A DNA stretch of 64,000 nucleotides, from the NCBI GenBank assembly GCA_009667805.1, contig CM019066.1, forward strand, positions 115,434,190-115,498,189. Direction: 5' to 3'. A model generated the notes under the pieces. That model was not told where the DNA came from. It saw only the letters and a program-made list of their open reading frames with translations, and searched no databases. A program made the translations under genes and the position numbers. Of the stretch, positions 22,100-32,453 are shown one piece after another (position 1 is the stretch's first letter; each line of letters starts with the position of its first letter). Source of the DNA: Leptobrachium leishanense. Its lineage: Eukaryota; Chordata; Amphibia; Anura; Megophryidae.

Positions 22100-23533
22100 G
22101 CCCTTCACTGCTGAGCCATGTGCGTAGTTCATTTTGACCATTTTTTGTTCACCATGTTTAAACGCAATTTGAAGTCATGTTTTTTTGTAGGGCCCAGACA
22201 ATTTATATATCCTTATTTTCAGCAGATTCATACTATATATTTGTATACTTCATGTCATATAGCATGCTATAACAATAAATAAAAAAAATACATATTAACA
22301 TTCAGATTTCAATTGTTTAAGCTTCTAAAATTATTATTTTGTCACATTTTATCATCCAAGATTTTGTGGTTATATATTCTATGGGACACTCTTTTAATAA
22401 AAAAATAATTAGAACTAGGAACCTGTTACTGCATTTTTTTGTAGAAAATACACAATTTACCTAAAATCTAAAATTTTCAATTGTATTTTGTGGCATTGTG
22501 TATGGAAACCTCTGCATTACATGGTCATATTTGGTATCGTTGGAAAGGCCAGACTCTGACTTTTCCAAGGACACCTCACATGACTTTGTGCAGTTTAGAA
22601 ACCAGAGATGCAGAGTTCCCCTCGCACCAGTGTGCTGGGTTAGGATTTTGATGGAACAATGCATATTTGATGGAATAATGCATAGAAAGGCTTAATGATC
22701 TTAACATGTACAGCTTGGAAAAAAGACGAGACAGAGGAGATATGATAGAAACATTTAAATACGTAAAGGGAATCCACAAGGTAGAGGAAGGGAGTATATT
22801 TAAAAGGAAACAAAATAGCAAAACAAGAGGACATAGTCTTAGATTAGAGGGGCAAAGGTTTAAAAGTAACATCAGGAAGCATTATTTTACTGAGCGGGTG
22901 GTGGATACATGGAACAGCCTTCCAGTTGAAGTGGTAGAGGCCAAAACAGTAATTGAATTTAAGCAAGCATGGGATAGGCATAAGGCTATCCTAAACAAAA
23001 GATAAATCCAGGTTAAGTATCCATGTAATTGGGCAGACTAGATGGGCCGAAAGGTTATTATCTGCCGACATTTTTCTGTTTCTATGTTTCTATAATACCG
23101 CATTATGCCATCACCTCCACACTTACTGCCATTACGGGAAATGAGAATGAGTTAGTGCAGCATCACTGTTCACCTTAAAATTGAAAAGTGAACAATAGTG
23201 CTGCATTTGGGGTAATTTTTTATTTTTACATGGAACCTTGTCATGTTTGGTATCATTGGCAAGGCCAACGATATCAAACATGGCCCATTATCGTGTACGG
23301 TTTAGGAGATACGGGGGTCCAAAAGACCCACTATATCCCGTATTGGGATTTCCCTGCCCTGCTGGGGGGGATCTCTTTATGACTCTGGCACCCATGCATG
23401 ATGATGTCAGCGGGTTGAGGGGTCCCAAGGAGTGGTCTGACTTCCCGCGGGAGGTCTCCCCTGAGGCTGTGGGGAAACCATGACATGTGAGGGACGTCAG
23501 GATGTCTCCCAAATGTCGTCTGTAGCCAAGGGG
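22100..23533 (-). mobile_element. piggyBac-like family G element, copy 1 (split by CR1)
   Basis: The left boundary GCCCTTCACTGCTGAGCC is the complement of the right end of the family copy ending at 38773. The right boundary AAGGGG abuts TTAA (23534-23537), and the left flank TTAG is a decayed TTAA. The imperfect hairpin TGCAGCATCACTGTTCAC / GTGAACAATAGTGCTGCA (23157-23205) and the hairpin ATGTTTGGTATCATTGG / CCAACGATATCAAACAT (about 23243-23281) match hairpins in the 37551-38773 element. No transposase open frame. CR1 sits at 22684-23095. Confidence 0.65.
22684..23095 (+). mobile_element. CR1 LINE 3' fragment, copy 1
   Basis: Encodes the CR1 ORF2 C-terminal tail in one frame from 22706 (DRGDMIETFKYVKGIHK, then KHYFTERVVDTWNSLPVEVV, ending LNKR). 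The 3' UTR has AGATGGGCCGAAAGGTTATT and the diagnostic terminal TTCTATGTTTCTAT repeats. Heavily 5'-truncated, as usual for CR1. The same segment recurs at 26897 (+) and 51766 (-). Confidence 0.88.
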
Positions 23534-23578
23534 TTAATAAAAAAATGGAACTCTCCTATTCTCCTAAAAGGTGTTTTA

Positions 23579-23981
23579 GGCTAGGGTCAGACGAGCGTGA
23601 TTTCTACGGACTGTACGTCCGTGCACACGGACGTACGTCAGTACGGAAGACACAGTAGTGGCCACACAGTCCGTTTTTTTCACTGACGTATATTTTGACG
23701 GATGTAGGAGGGAAAATAAATTAAAAGGCAAAACCATTTTGTCCGTGAAAAATGCTGGACGTATAAATGCAGTCTGTCTGACCACGTTCCGTCACTCACA
23801 CACAAAGCTATGCGGACGTTGCGGACGCAGCGCACTTTGTGCGGCCGTTCTAGGGGTTGTACGTTCTTGCCTGCCTTGCGTCCGTTTGCCGCGGCCGTTG
23901 TGCGTCCGCAGTTCATGCTATCACGGACGTACTTTTAGGCGCAATCACGGACGTGAACACTACGCTCGTCTGACCCCAGCC
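23579..23981. mobile_element. family C element, subfamily C1, copy 2
   Basis: About 403 bp, GGCTAGGGTCAGACGAGCG to CTCGTCTGACCCCAGCC, flanked by TTTA/TTAA (TTA duplication plus neighbours). Collinear with 9218-9667 except for a 43-bp loss between GTCCGCAGTTCA and TGCTATCACGG, where a TCA micro-repeat flanks the missing block in the other copy. Confidence 0.82.
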
Positions 23982-23984
23982 TTA

Positions 23985-24855
23985 AACCAATAAAAATACA
24001 TTAAATTGTGTCTGAATAATAAAAAAGGTCCTATAAAATAATCTGTTACAGAATAAAAAAAACTCAGTTTAAAAAAAATTGGGAAACAAAAATTGTGTCT
24101 AAAATACACTAAAAGATGTTTCAAAAAAATAAAAAGACTTTTTGCTATAAGCGAAAAACGTTTGTTTTTTTAAAAAAAATAAAAATAAATATATTACTTT
24201 TGAAACCTATGGGATTCACCTGTTGAACTGAAGATCAGGACATTTCGCAGATTCGGCGTTGTGTGAATAGATTAACCGTTCTGTCTCTATTGGACAATTT
24301 CACTGCTGGTGAAGATCGCTGAACTGCGGCGAACTGCACCGTATGTCATCGTATTTGGCGAATTGACAGTTTAGGCTAGGGTCAGACGAAAGCATTTTTC
24401 CACGCGAACGTGAAAAAGTGCGTCCGAACGCATTGACGTATTTTTTCACGGAATGCGCAAAAACGGTCAGACGACGCGCATTTTCGGGCGTGATTTTGTA
24501 CGGATCGTCAATACTCTTTTTGCGTCTGGACGTTATGTAGGCTGGACATTAGCAGTGTCTGACATCTCCTAATCACGCAAACACGCCGCTATGCCGCAGC
24601 TGCGCACTCAGTACGTCAGTACTAGCGGTTCAGCGTTCTCAGAAAAATGCGTTCAAATTCCACTTGCGTTGCACGGCCGGACTTTTGTGCGGCCGTACAT
24701 CGTATATTGGCCGTCATTGCCCGTCATCTGCGGCCGTAATTATGTGCGCCAGAACACACGTTAAAAGTGCGCTGGTCTGACCCCAGCCTTAGTGAACAGA
24801 CTAACAGCCACCGAAATTTGGTGACCAGTTTGGAGGTTGTGAATAACCCACTAAA
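23985..24855 (+). mobile_element. family A-like (A2) element, diverged, split by a C2 element
   Basis: Interior landmarks of the A/A2 group are recognisable: AATAAAAAAGGTCC...CTGTTACAGAAT, AAACCTATGGGATTCACCTG, GGCGAATTGACAG, and the right end TTTGGAGGTTGTGAATAACCC. The left terminal repeat is not clear, so the start is approximate. Element 24374-24788 is inserted in it. Confidence 0.55.
24374..24788. mobile_element. family C element, subfamily C2, copy 1
   Basis: About 415 bp between GGCTAGGGTCAGACGAAAGC and TGGTCTGACCCCAGCC, with TTA duplicated exactly (24371-24373 and 24789-24791). Very CpG-rich, and its body matches 62645-63069. It splits an older A2-like copy, so it is the younger of the two. 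Confidence 0.85.
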
Positions 24856-25313
24856 ATATAAGCCAATATTAAATCATATGCTGGTGAAGATTAAAAGAAA
24901 TATAATACTGTATGCGCAATGGAAGGAAGGTGAAATATAAACTGGCTGATCAAAAATTATTGTTAGCTCGCATTCCACCAGCTTATGAATTTATAGTCTG
25001 AAACAGTTTAATAACTTTCAACTGAAAGTATTTTCATTAAAATTAAAATGCAAATGTATTAAATGGTTTCTTGAGCATAAAACCACTAGGTAGTCTTCTT
25101 CACTTTTGTTTCATAATTACTGTATAACAGCATTATATTTCGACATTGCTAATTAAAGTTTCCGTGTCATGATTACTATTGGGGACTATATCCGCTTGAA
25201 ATCTGTGAAATGGGTTTCTTTTCTTTACTTTTTTTTATAGTCTTTGCACTGCGGTATAGTCTGAAAACCAGAATTTTCTTTTATGAAGTCTTATTTAGTT
25301 TTAGGATTAGTTT
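24856..25313. other. spacer, nothing recognised
   Basis: AT-rich. No gene or repeat identified. Confidence 0.45.
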
Positions 25314-25483
25314 TAGTCTGTCAGACTCCCAGCCTGGTGATCCATGTATTGGCCTTATTCAGAGTAGGTGAATGGTGACCATTGGTGATTGGTCACTTCC
25401 GGAGCGACATGGAGGAATCCGGTGTAATCGGTTGATCCTTAATGAAGATGAGGGGCTTTTTAAGAGGAGGGAGGAGTCATTTT

Positions 25484-25529
25484 AGTCAGTTCTTTAGGAA
25501 GTCACAAGATGAAACGCGTCGAGCTGACT
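25484..25529 (+). ncRNA. decayed hammerhead-ribozyme-like fold
   Basis: Stem I AGTCAGTTC (25484-25492) pairs over 9 bp with GAGCTGACT (25521-25529), one pair being a wobble. Between them are TTTAGGA (canonical CUGANGA, so two core changes), an eroded stem II, GAAA at 25511-25514, and ACGCGT (a loopless 3-bp stem III) followed by C at 25520, the expected cleavage nucleotide. The GAAACGCGTC 3' core is exactly the form found in hammerheads of Penelope-like elements. Core losses make activity unlikely. Confidence 0.45.
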
Positions 25530-26896
25530 GGCTCCGCTACTGGCTGACCCTATTCTTCGCATTCATTAGTCCTGCTGGGTGTTTACATGGTTTTGCTCCA
25601 TTTCCACTGGTCCAGTCCTCTCCAGGATTCTCTGCAGACTGACCAGTCAGCCCACCAGACTTTGAGCAACTCACTATATAAACCCTTCACTCCCATTATG
25701 CAATGATCTTGCATAAAAAAGGTCTACCTGAGTCTAGTGATGAGCCGAACACCCCCGTGTTCGGTTCGCATTCGAACTCGAACAATTTCAAAAGTTCGAG
25801 TTCGATCTCGAACACGAACCAAACTCAATGCAATGTAATGTCAATGGAACTCGAAAGTTCGATTTTTAGAGTGCCATCCAAGAGGGCATATATGCAAGAT
25901 ATTTGCCATAAAAGGTGTATGGGGGTCCGGTAGTGCCCTGGGGGACAGGAAACAAGGACAAAAAGTTTTTAAAAAACGTTTTTAAAGGAACAGTGAGTTT
26001 TCCATGAAATAAAGGTAAAGAATAAAAATTAAAATTCCTTAAAATATCGTGCCTATGAGGTCCCCATAACCTGCCCGTGAAGTGGCGGATTTGTAGGACG
26101 TATAGAAACATTTAAAAACAAAAAAATGACATTTCAAATGACGGTAAATGGCTTTCCTTTAATCTATTCATAAACAACTGCTTGGGGCGGCAGCCTGTAT
26201 GAAAATAGGAGACATTTTAGAACATGCAGAACAAGTTTAGTGATTTTTTTGGCTAACTTATGCAGGCTTTGGATGAAAGTAACAATAGGTGCTTTAAAAT
26301 TGGGCCTTTAGTGTCGGCAACAGTGCCGTCACACCGTAACCCCTCTGTGGTATTGTGGAAGAGTGCAGGGTTGGACCCTGCGGTCAAATATTAAAATGAT
26401 ATGAATCTGGTATAGGCGTCAGTGGCAGTGCACCCAAATATTGTGCCTTTGGTGGCAGCAAGTGCCTTCACACCATAAGTAACCCCTCTGTGGTATTGTG
26501 GGCGAGTGCAGTGGTGGAGGTTTTGGTAATGCAGAAGAGATCCCCGATCTATTCAGTTACATCAGCAGCTATAACAAAACCGGGTCTGCAATGTTTAGGC
26601 ACTTGTACTGCGCTACTGTATATGGTGAGAATCAGCGTGCACCAGTAGCAACAGGAAGCAAACAGAACAGGCAGGGAATACACAGAGAGAATTGTCAAAT
26701 GGCAGGCAAAGTCGGCAACAGATCGGGTCCTCAGAACAAGCAGGGTCAGTAACAAGTATACAAACTGATTCGGTAAGCTAGCGATGCGGGAATAAAGGCT
26801 GAGACACACTGAGCGTGTAGCGACGCACAGCGTAGCGAAGAGAAGCAAACATTTTGCAGGCTTGACTTCACTCCGTTCCGCCTTGCAGCGTGTCTA

Positions 26897-27268
26897 CAAG
26901 ACGAGACAGAGGAGATATGATAGAAACATTTAAATACGTAAAGGGAATCCACAAGGTAGAGGAAGGGAGTATATTTAAAAGGAAACAAAGTAGAAAAACA
27001 AGAGGACATAGTCTTAGATTAGAGGGGCAAAGGTTTAAAAGTAACATCAGGAAGCATTATTTTACTGAGAGGGTGGTGATACATGGAACAGTCTTCCAGT
27101 TGAAGTGGTAGAGGCCAAAACAGTAATTGAATTTAAGCAAGCATGGGATAGGCATAAGGCTATCCTAAACAAAAGATAAATCCAGGTAAAGTATCCATGT
27201 AATTGGGCAGACTAGATGGGCCGAAAGGTTCTTATCTGCCGACATTTTTCTATGTTTCTATGTTTCTA
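26897..27268 (+). mobile_element. CR1 LINE 3' fragment, copy 2
   Basis: Same tail as at 22706-23095: DRGDMIETFKYVKGIHK and ERVVIHGTVFQLKW, with a 1-bp deletion shifting the WNSLP motif, then the GATGGGCCGAAAGGTTCTTA 3' UTR and TTCTATGTTTCTATG end. 5'-truncated insertion inside hAT element D. Confidence 0.88.
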
Positions 27269-27519
27269 CACTACATTACGTTTGCTTCTCACCGCACTGG
27301 ACAGGAATCCGCTAACTAAAATAAATGTACACACAAAACCGTTTTATTTTCACAAAGCACATGTTATATAGGCAAAAAAAGTTTCTACTGAATAAAAAAC
27401 CTCAGAAATTACTGTTAATTTAATAGGAATAGTATAAGAATATAAAAAAAGGTAACCCCTGATCATATATATTATAGGGACACGGAGCGCTGCGTATAGA
27501 GTAGGGATGCATTGATACC

Positions 27520-27630
27520 ACACACAGACATATACGTATATATCAACACGCAGACCTATATATACGTATATATCAACACGCAGATCTATATATACACCCA
27601 CCCACAGACCTCAGACCATATATACACATA
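27520..27630. repeat. TATATACG/CACGCAGACC tandem microsatellite
   Basis: About three units of roughly 32 bp containing TATATACGTATATATCAACA and CGCAGACCTATA. A simple tandem repeat within hAT element D. Confidence 0.65.
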
Positions 27631-27662
27631 CGCACATGAGGGGGGTGGCATGTGGACAATCT

Positions 27663-27810
27663 CAACTAAATGCACCCCCCCATTTAGCTGATCCCTCCAG
27701 AAGAAATGTTGAACCCGACAGAGCAGAGAATATATATATTATTCTCTGCTCTATAGGGTTCAACATTTCTTCTGGAGGGATCAGCCAAATGGGGGGGGGG
27801 CAATTAGTTG
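27663..27810. repeat. 148-bp near-perfect inverted repeat (hairpin)
   Basis: Left arm 27663-27730 (CAACTAAATGCA, C7, ATTTAGCTGATCCCTCCAG, AAGAAATGTTGAACCC, GACAGAGCAGAGAATA) mirrors the right arm ending GGATCAGCCAAATGGG and CAATTAGTTG at 27810. Only a few mismatches occur over about 65 bp, around an AT-only loop. It resembles a palindromic MITE or a long miRNA-precursor-like hairpin; neither is proven. Confidence 0.85.
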
Positions 27811-27981
27811 CCAAAATGTGTGTGTAATACAAGTCTGGATATATATATATTTATGAGAATATATATATATATATATATATATCATACCTGCACTTACCTT
27901 CCCCTATAAATTTGCTAAAAATATACACACAAAAAAACAAACCACTGCCTGAGACCCGGCGCAGCCCACATGCCACTCCCG

Positions 27982-28036
27982 TCTACCTGGCTGAATGTAT
28001 CTAATATATATAATTAAATACATTCAGCCAGGTAGA
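27982..28036. repeat. 19-bp perfect inverted repeat with AT loop
   Basis: TCTACCTGGCTGAATGTAT (27982-28000) and its exact complement (28018-28036) flank a 17-bp A/T loop. A second hairpin 170 bp beyond the large one. Confidence 0.85.
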
Positions 28037-29318
28037 GAAAGAAAAAAAAGAGTTTTATTTTATGTTCCCGGGGACATTTAAAAATGTCCTCGGATTTAAT
28101 TGTTTTTAGAAATGTGTTGCCTTACCTTAGCCTGGTGGTCAGTGGGGGCTTCCTGGATCCTGGTTGTGTGGGTGGTCTGCCGTGGCCGCAGGTGCAGTGG
28201 CTCCCTCCCTGCGCTGCCTGTCTCTGCCACAGGCACCCGGGTGGCTAGCCCACACAGTCGCAGCTCTGTCATCCGGTGGCCGCATGCTCCTCAAGGGGAT
28301 CCTTGGGAGGCCCCTGCAGGCTGCCCTCTACAGTGCCTGATTAGAGGGCCGTGTCTGCCTGATGTTTTAGTAACAAGAATGTTTTATCCCATAGGCTTCA
28401 ATGTTAAAAATATTCCCGTTTTAATTCAATATCTAATAAACCGTTGCTTATAATATTCTGCAGTAAAGAGACTCTTTATTTCTAGATTTTTTAGTATTTT
28501 TTAAGCATTTTTTATACTTTTTTTTAAACTACCCAAAAAGTTTGAAGTTTGCGAACTGTCGAACGGCCGATGTTCGATGCGAACTCTGAACAGATCGAAC
28601 CGAACAGCTCATCCCTACCTGAGTCCTGTTAGTTTGCCATATGATTTAGCGTCTGTATATCAAATTCCAGTCTCTGTTTTTGTTCCCCCTTTTTGCATCT
28701 CAGCTTTGTTTGTTTGTTCCTTGTTCCCTTTGGTTGATATTTTTCCCTTTGTTGGCTTCTCCTGCCTTTTTGCATATATTATTGCTTCCTGTTATTTTGG
28801 TTTACTTCTCCTCCATTGCTACCCCTTTTCCTTCAGCTCCTGATTGATAACCTGCGTACTGAATTTGGCTATCCATTTTGACCACTCTCTGTGTTTCTCT
28901 TATTCGGTACTGTGCTCTGTTTTGTATTATATTACTTTTCCTGTAACCTGTAATTCCTTATTCTGTTTTTAGATATTAGCGGCTAGTTTAGTATTTCTTT
29001 TTGCTTCATTGCTGCGTGTATATTCTGACATCCGCCCTTAACCCCTTCCTTTCTGGTACTCTTGTTTTGTGTCCTTCCCAGCAGTTGCTGATTTTGTTGT
29101 TTCTTTACTGTACACTGTACACGGCTACCGAAGGACCGCTGTATTAGTTTTGGTTTCCCTATCAGTTTACTGCTGTTTCTGTCCTCCCTTAACACAAAAG
29201 AATATCGGAAGGAAAGGGGTTGAGTACTGCCCATCAGTGTGTTTATTTCTTTTACTGTCCATTCGTTTGTTTGCCCCCCTGCCTCCTTGTCCACTATTTG
29301 GGTCACCCTGACATAGTC

Positions 29319-30153
29319 TGGGTCCTAAGAGAGCAGCTGAAATTTTTGTGACATCTTGGTGCTCCCTCCCTCGACACCCTTAATTCGCCAATCCTGTGGT
29401 GAATTCAGCATTCACCTTAGGGTCCCCGAAGTGTGACGAATCGATGCACTGAATGCCCCCGAAAAACATGCTGAACGCAGCCTCAAACAGCCGAAAAACC
29501 ACCAAACGAATCAAAAATATGTCGGAAAAATGACAATCCATCCGATAACCCACCAAACCATCCTCAAACCGCTGAATCGATCTGAATAGACCGACGAACG
29601 CATCCATCAAAAAGCCAAACGGGTAGGGTAAAAAAACAACAACTTTTAAAAGGCGTTTTAAAACAAATTAGCGCATAAAAATGCCTGGAAATAATATAGA
29701 AGGTCCTATGAATAACAATAAAAAGGTCTGTTACAGAATATTTTTTAAAAAAAGCCCTGTAAAATAAAAATCTGAAACACAAATTTTGTCAAATTCTGAA
29801 AAATGCATAAAAAATCCTATAAAAATAAATAACGAGACAATTTGCTTCAAATGAAAAAAATAAACGGTTGAATAAATTTTTAAGAAAAACTGGGAATTTT
29901 TTACATTGAAACCTATGGGATTCACCTGATAAAACCTGTTGTATGAAACCACTGAAAATCAGTGCATTGCGACAACTTTTCAGTGCAATTCGGCATTCTG
30001 TGAATAGATTTCACTGCCGCCGAAAGTCACCATATTTCTCTGGCAATTCGCCAGTATTTGCCAAATCGTCAGCTTTTTGAATACGCGAATGGCTGCAAAA
30101 TTGTATGTTACGGGGGAATTCGGTCACCAATTCGGTGCTCTCTGAATAATCCC
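29319..30153 (+). mobile_element. family A2 non-autonomous DNA element, copy 1
   Basis: Collinear with 45420-46230: GAGAGCAGCTGAAATTTTTG / ATCTTGGTGCTCCC left hairpin, CCCTATGAATAACAATAAAAAGG TCTGTTACAGA middle, AAACCTATGGGATTCACCTG, and the right end TCGGTGCTCTCTGAATAATCCC. It begins immediately after the target duplication of the LTR-like element 25319-29313, so its left terminus was probably the LTR's insertion site. No coding capacity. Confidence 0.7.
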
Positions 30154-30447
30154 TTTTAGGATTTTAGAATTCTGGACAAGGTACCTGACCTATACAGATT
30201 CAAAACAGAATCCAAATTTTTCATACTCGTGGTTAGTTGATGTTCTTCCCATTTCATGGTTTCTACTTTCACATGAGGTAAACACCCACTCCCAATACTT
30301 GGAAATAGAAAAAAAAAGAACGTTAAAAGGTGCCAGCAGTATTGTTTGTAGTCTCTCCCATTCCCCTCAAGAGTTTGTAAGGCCTCGTTTAACCCCTTTT
30401 GTGAAAGATTTCTATGTCTGGACGAAAACACCCTTCATGTTACAATG
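30154..30447. other. spacer, nothing recognised
   Basis: No gene or repeat identified. Confidence 0.4.
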
Positions 30448-30455
30448 CCATATGG

Positions 30456-30929
30456 CAGGGCTCAAAATTTCAAGTCCCAAGCTACTAACCAGGCCATAAG
30501 AGTTACCTGCCCCCAGTTTCTCCACCTAACCCCTACCCAGCCCTTAACTCTGCCCCTAAACACCCCCCCCTTAAATTATCTTATGAAATTACTGTTAAAA
30601 GGTTTTATTTAGAATAAAGTTACAAAAATAACATTAATACACAGACATCAGACCCCAGATACATGTGTACCCATTCATCAGACCCCAGTATTAACAGAGG
30701 GAGGAGGCAGGGAAGCTCCTCTCCGCCCCCTGCCAGTGACAGAGATGAGCTGGGTCAGGTTAGGCAGCTGATCCCTGCCGCTGTGCGGCCTGGGGAAGGG
30801 GGGGGCTGCACAGTGGCACCGCTGGAATACACAGCATGAAATTGTGATGCCTGTGTGTGCATTTCAACTCACCCTCACTTAAATTCCACTCGCCAAATGC
30901 TAGTAGGCGAGAGGAAATTTTGAGCCCTG
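30456..30929. mobile_element. 474-bp hAT MITE
   Basis: Inverted ends CAGGGCTCAAAATTTC and GAAATTTTGAGCCCTG, with a perfect 8-bp duplication CCATATGG (30448-30455 and 30930-30937), itself a palindrome. The interior has a C-rich stretch (CACCCCCCCC) and ATTAATACACAGACATCAGACCCC-type repeats. No transposase. Confidence 0.88.
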
Positions 30930-31221
30930 CCATATGGTTTCATAGATCAATTTCATCGACCAGAAGGTCTTGGAGACATGGATTGGATACACTGACATGC
31001 CTTACATCAGTCATGGTCAGCAATGGCAATCCCAGTCAGGAGAGGTATGTATAACCCTCCTATGCCTATGATGTGCTACAACAGTCACTTGCTCTCTATG
31101 GTTAAGTTTTTGTTGCTGTCATGGCATGTCACTTGGTGTAAAAGGGTTAACAGTCCCTAAATAAGGAGCACATAGTCTATAAAATCTAAAACTTTGCATT
31201 ATCTTATCACACTTTAACATC

Positions 31222-32340
31222 ACTAATACCATTGTGACATGTTAAAAGAGATAAACTGGCTGTCGCTGGAATCCAGATGCACCCTTCACCTTTCCAACTT
31301 GGGGCCACATTACAATCTTGGTGCTAAAGTTAATGCTCACCTGCGTGAGCGTTTAACATTAGCCCCGGTGGCTACCGCAGATTACAATCCAAACGCTAAC
31401 GCGTTAAGTAACCCGTTAGCGTTTGGTACCTTGCACTTTTCAGCGCAAGGTTACTGTACTCTGCGCTCCCTATGCTTAACATGAGGAGCGCAAAGTATTA
31501 ATCAGCGTTAGTATTTCAAAGTCCTAACGCTGATCAACGTCCGGCTGTGGTTAGCAAAAGGTTAAACACAGCCTGGACTTGGTGCTAACGGATTCTATTG
31601 GTGCAGAATCCGTTAGCACCAGCCAAAAAAAAATTGGTTGCCAGATACTCACCTCCTGTCCCGCGGCGAGGACCACGACTCTGTCCGCCTCCTCTTTCGC
31701 CGGGAACTGAGGGAGAGACTGGGGGAAAAAGTCCCCAGTCTCTCCCTGCAGATCACTCGATCCGGCAGGTCATGTGACAAGCAGGGGAAAACTCAATGGA
31801 GTCCTATGGACTCCAATTTTTCTCCCTAGCGCCCCCGTTTTAGCAGGATGATTGTAATTTAGCCCCTGGTGTTTAAGAGCTTTTCTGGGAAGCTGCCACC
31901 CTACCTGAATAGACTGCTTCCTCTAGGAGTTCCCTCATCCTATAATCTCCGATCCAGGACAAGCACCTTACTTGCAGTACCACAATACAAAAAGAAAGTG
32001 GCTCGATCCTCATTTTCCTTAAGAGCGCACAATTATGGAATAACCTCCCAGACGCCATCAAATCTTCCCCCAGTCTAAAGTCACTTAAGAGCTCCTTACT
32101 AACATACCTCAATACAGAATGCATCTGTAAACATGTAACATAATGACGATTTCCTACATATTTATTTTCTGTTAATCTGTATGTTTGTGTTGTTTTTTAA
32201 TATCTTACATTTTATTACTTTGTATTTCTGTACCTACTGTAACAATTTAATGTTCTTGAACCCAGGACATACTTGAAAACGAGAGAAATCTCAATGTATC
32301 CTTCCTGGTAAAATACTTTGTAAATAAATAAATAAATAAA
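31222..32340 (+). pseudogene. L2-like LINE ORF2 C-terminal fragment and 3' end (split by a DNA element)
   Basis: The 3' end of an L2-type LINE: EINWLSLESRC before the insertion and VFKSFSGKLPPYLNRLLP, PSSYNLRSR and SFSLRAHNYGI after it resemble the C-terminal tail of L2/Rex-type ORF2, where the family has 'LHWLPV..RI', 'GLAPPYL' and 'RLWNSLP'-like phrases. The 3' UTR ends with ACCCAGGACATACTTGAAAA, TCAATGTATCCTTCCTGGTA and a (TAAA)n tail. A second copy of this tail, reversed, is at 63431-63512. No polymerase domain remains. A DNA element (31301-31866) interrupts the frame. Confidence 0.7.
31301..31866. mobile_element. 566-bp inverted-repeat DNA element inserted in the L2 fragment
   Basis: Ends GGGGCCACATTACAATC and GATTGTAATTTAGCCCC. 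Removing it reconnects the L2 reading frame, which dates it as later. It contains a perfect 16-bp hairpin (GGTGCTAACGGATTCT, 31581-31596, with 31605-31620) and GTTAGCGTTTGG/CCAAACGCTAACGCG-type dyads. Only one or two bases of target duplication are visible. Superfamily unknown. Confidence 0.7.
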
Positions 32341-32453
32341 AAATTTTATGGATGATTTACAAAGTAAGACATTTATACTAATAACAGAATTGTCAAGGAA
32401 CAGTATAGCCCAGATCATACCACCACAAGGGAACCTCCTCTTACCTCTATACA

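Larger units (their letters stand above)
25735..28617 (-). mobile_element. hAT element D, non-autonomous relative of the hAT at 51565
   Basis: Ends TAGTGATGAGCCGAACAC and GAACAGCTCATCCCTA with a perfect 8-bp duplication CCTGAGTC (25727-25734 and 28618-28625). The left 850 bp is the reverse of the 3' region of the hAT at 51565-58118: the terminal 'ATGGGGGTCCGG' block, the 'GCCTTTAGTGTCGGCAACAG' region, and the TAACCCCTCTGTGGTATTGT repeats. The transposase is absent. The interior is a patchwork: CR1 (26897), microsatellite (about 27520-27630), two hairpins (27663 and 27982), a GC-rich block (28100-28340), and a fragment matching the family A interior in reverse (about 28377-28500). Confidence 0.82.
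25319..29313. mobile_element. solo LTR-like element 3 (about 1.1 kb) split by a hAT
   Basis: Starts TGTCAGACTCCC and ends GGTCACCCTGACA, with TG...CA ends and an exact 5-bp duplication TAGTC (25314-25318 and 29314-29318). After removing the hAT (25735-28617 plus one 8-bp duplication) about 1.1 kb remains. A TATA-like CTATATAAACC lies near 25674, about 60 bp before the hAT. There are no gag/pol-like frames, so it is a solo LTR or LTR-like element. It carries a decayed hammerhead-ribozyme-like fold at 25484-25529, unusual for an ordinary LTR and reminiscent of retrozymes. Confidence 0.72.

Noticed and set aside
25735..25860. GGTTCGCATTCGAACTCGAAC resembling a tRNA B box
   Set aside because: Part of the hAT terminal region, repeated at the other hAT; no A box or cloverleaf.
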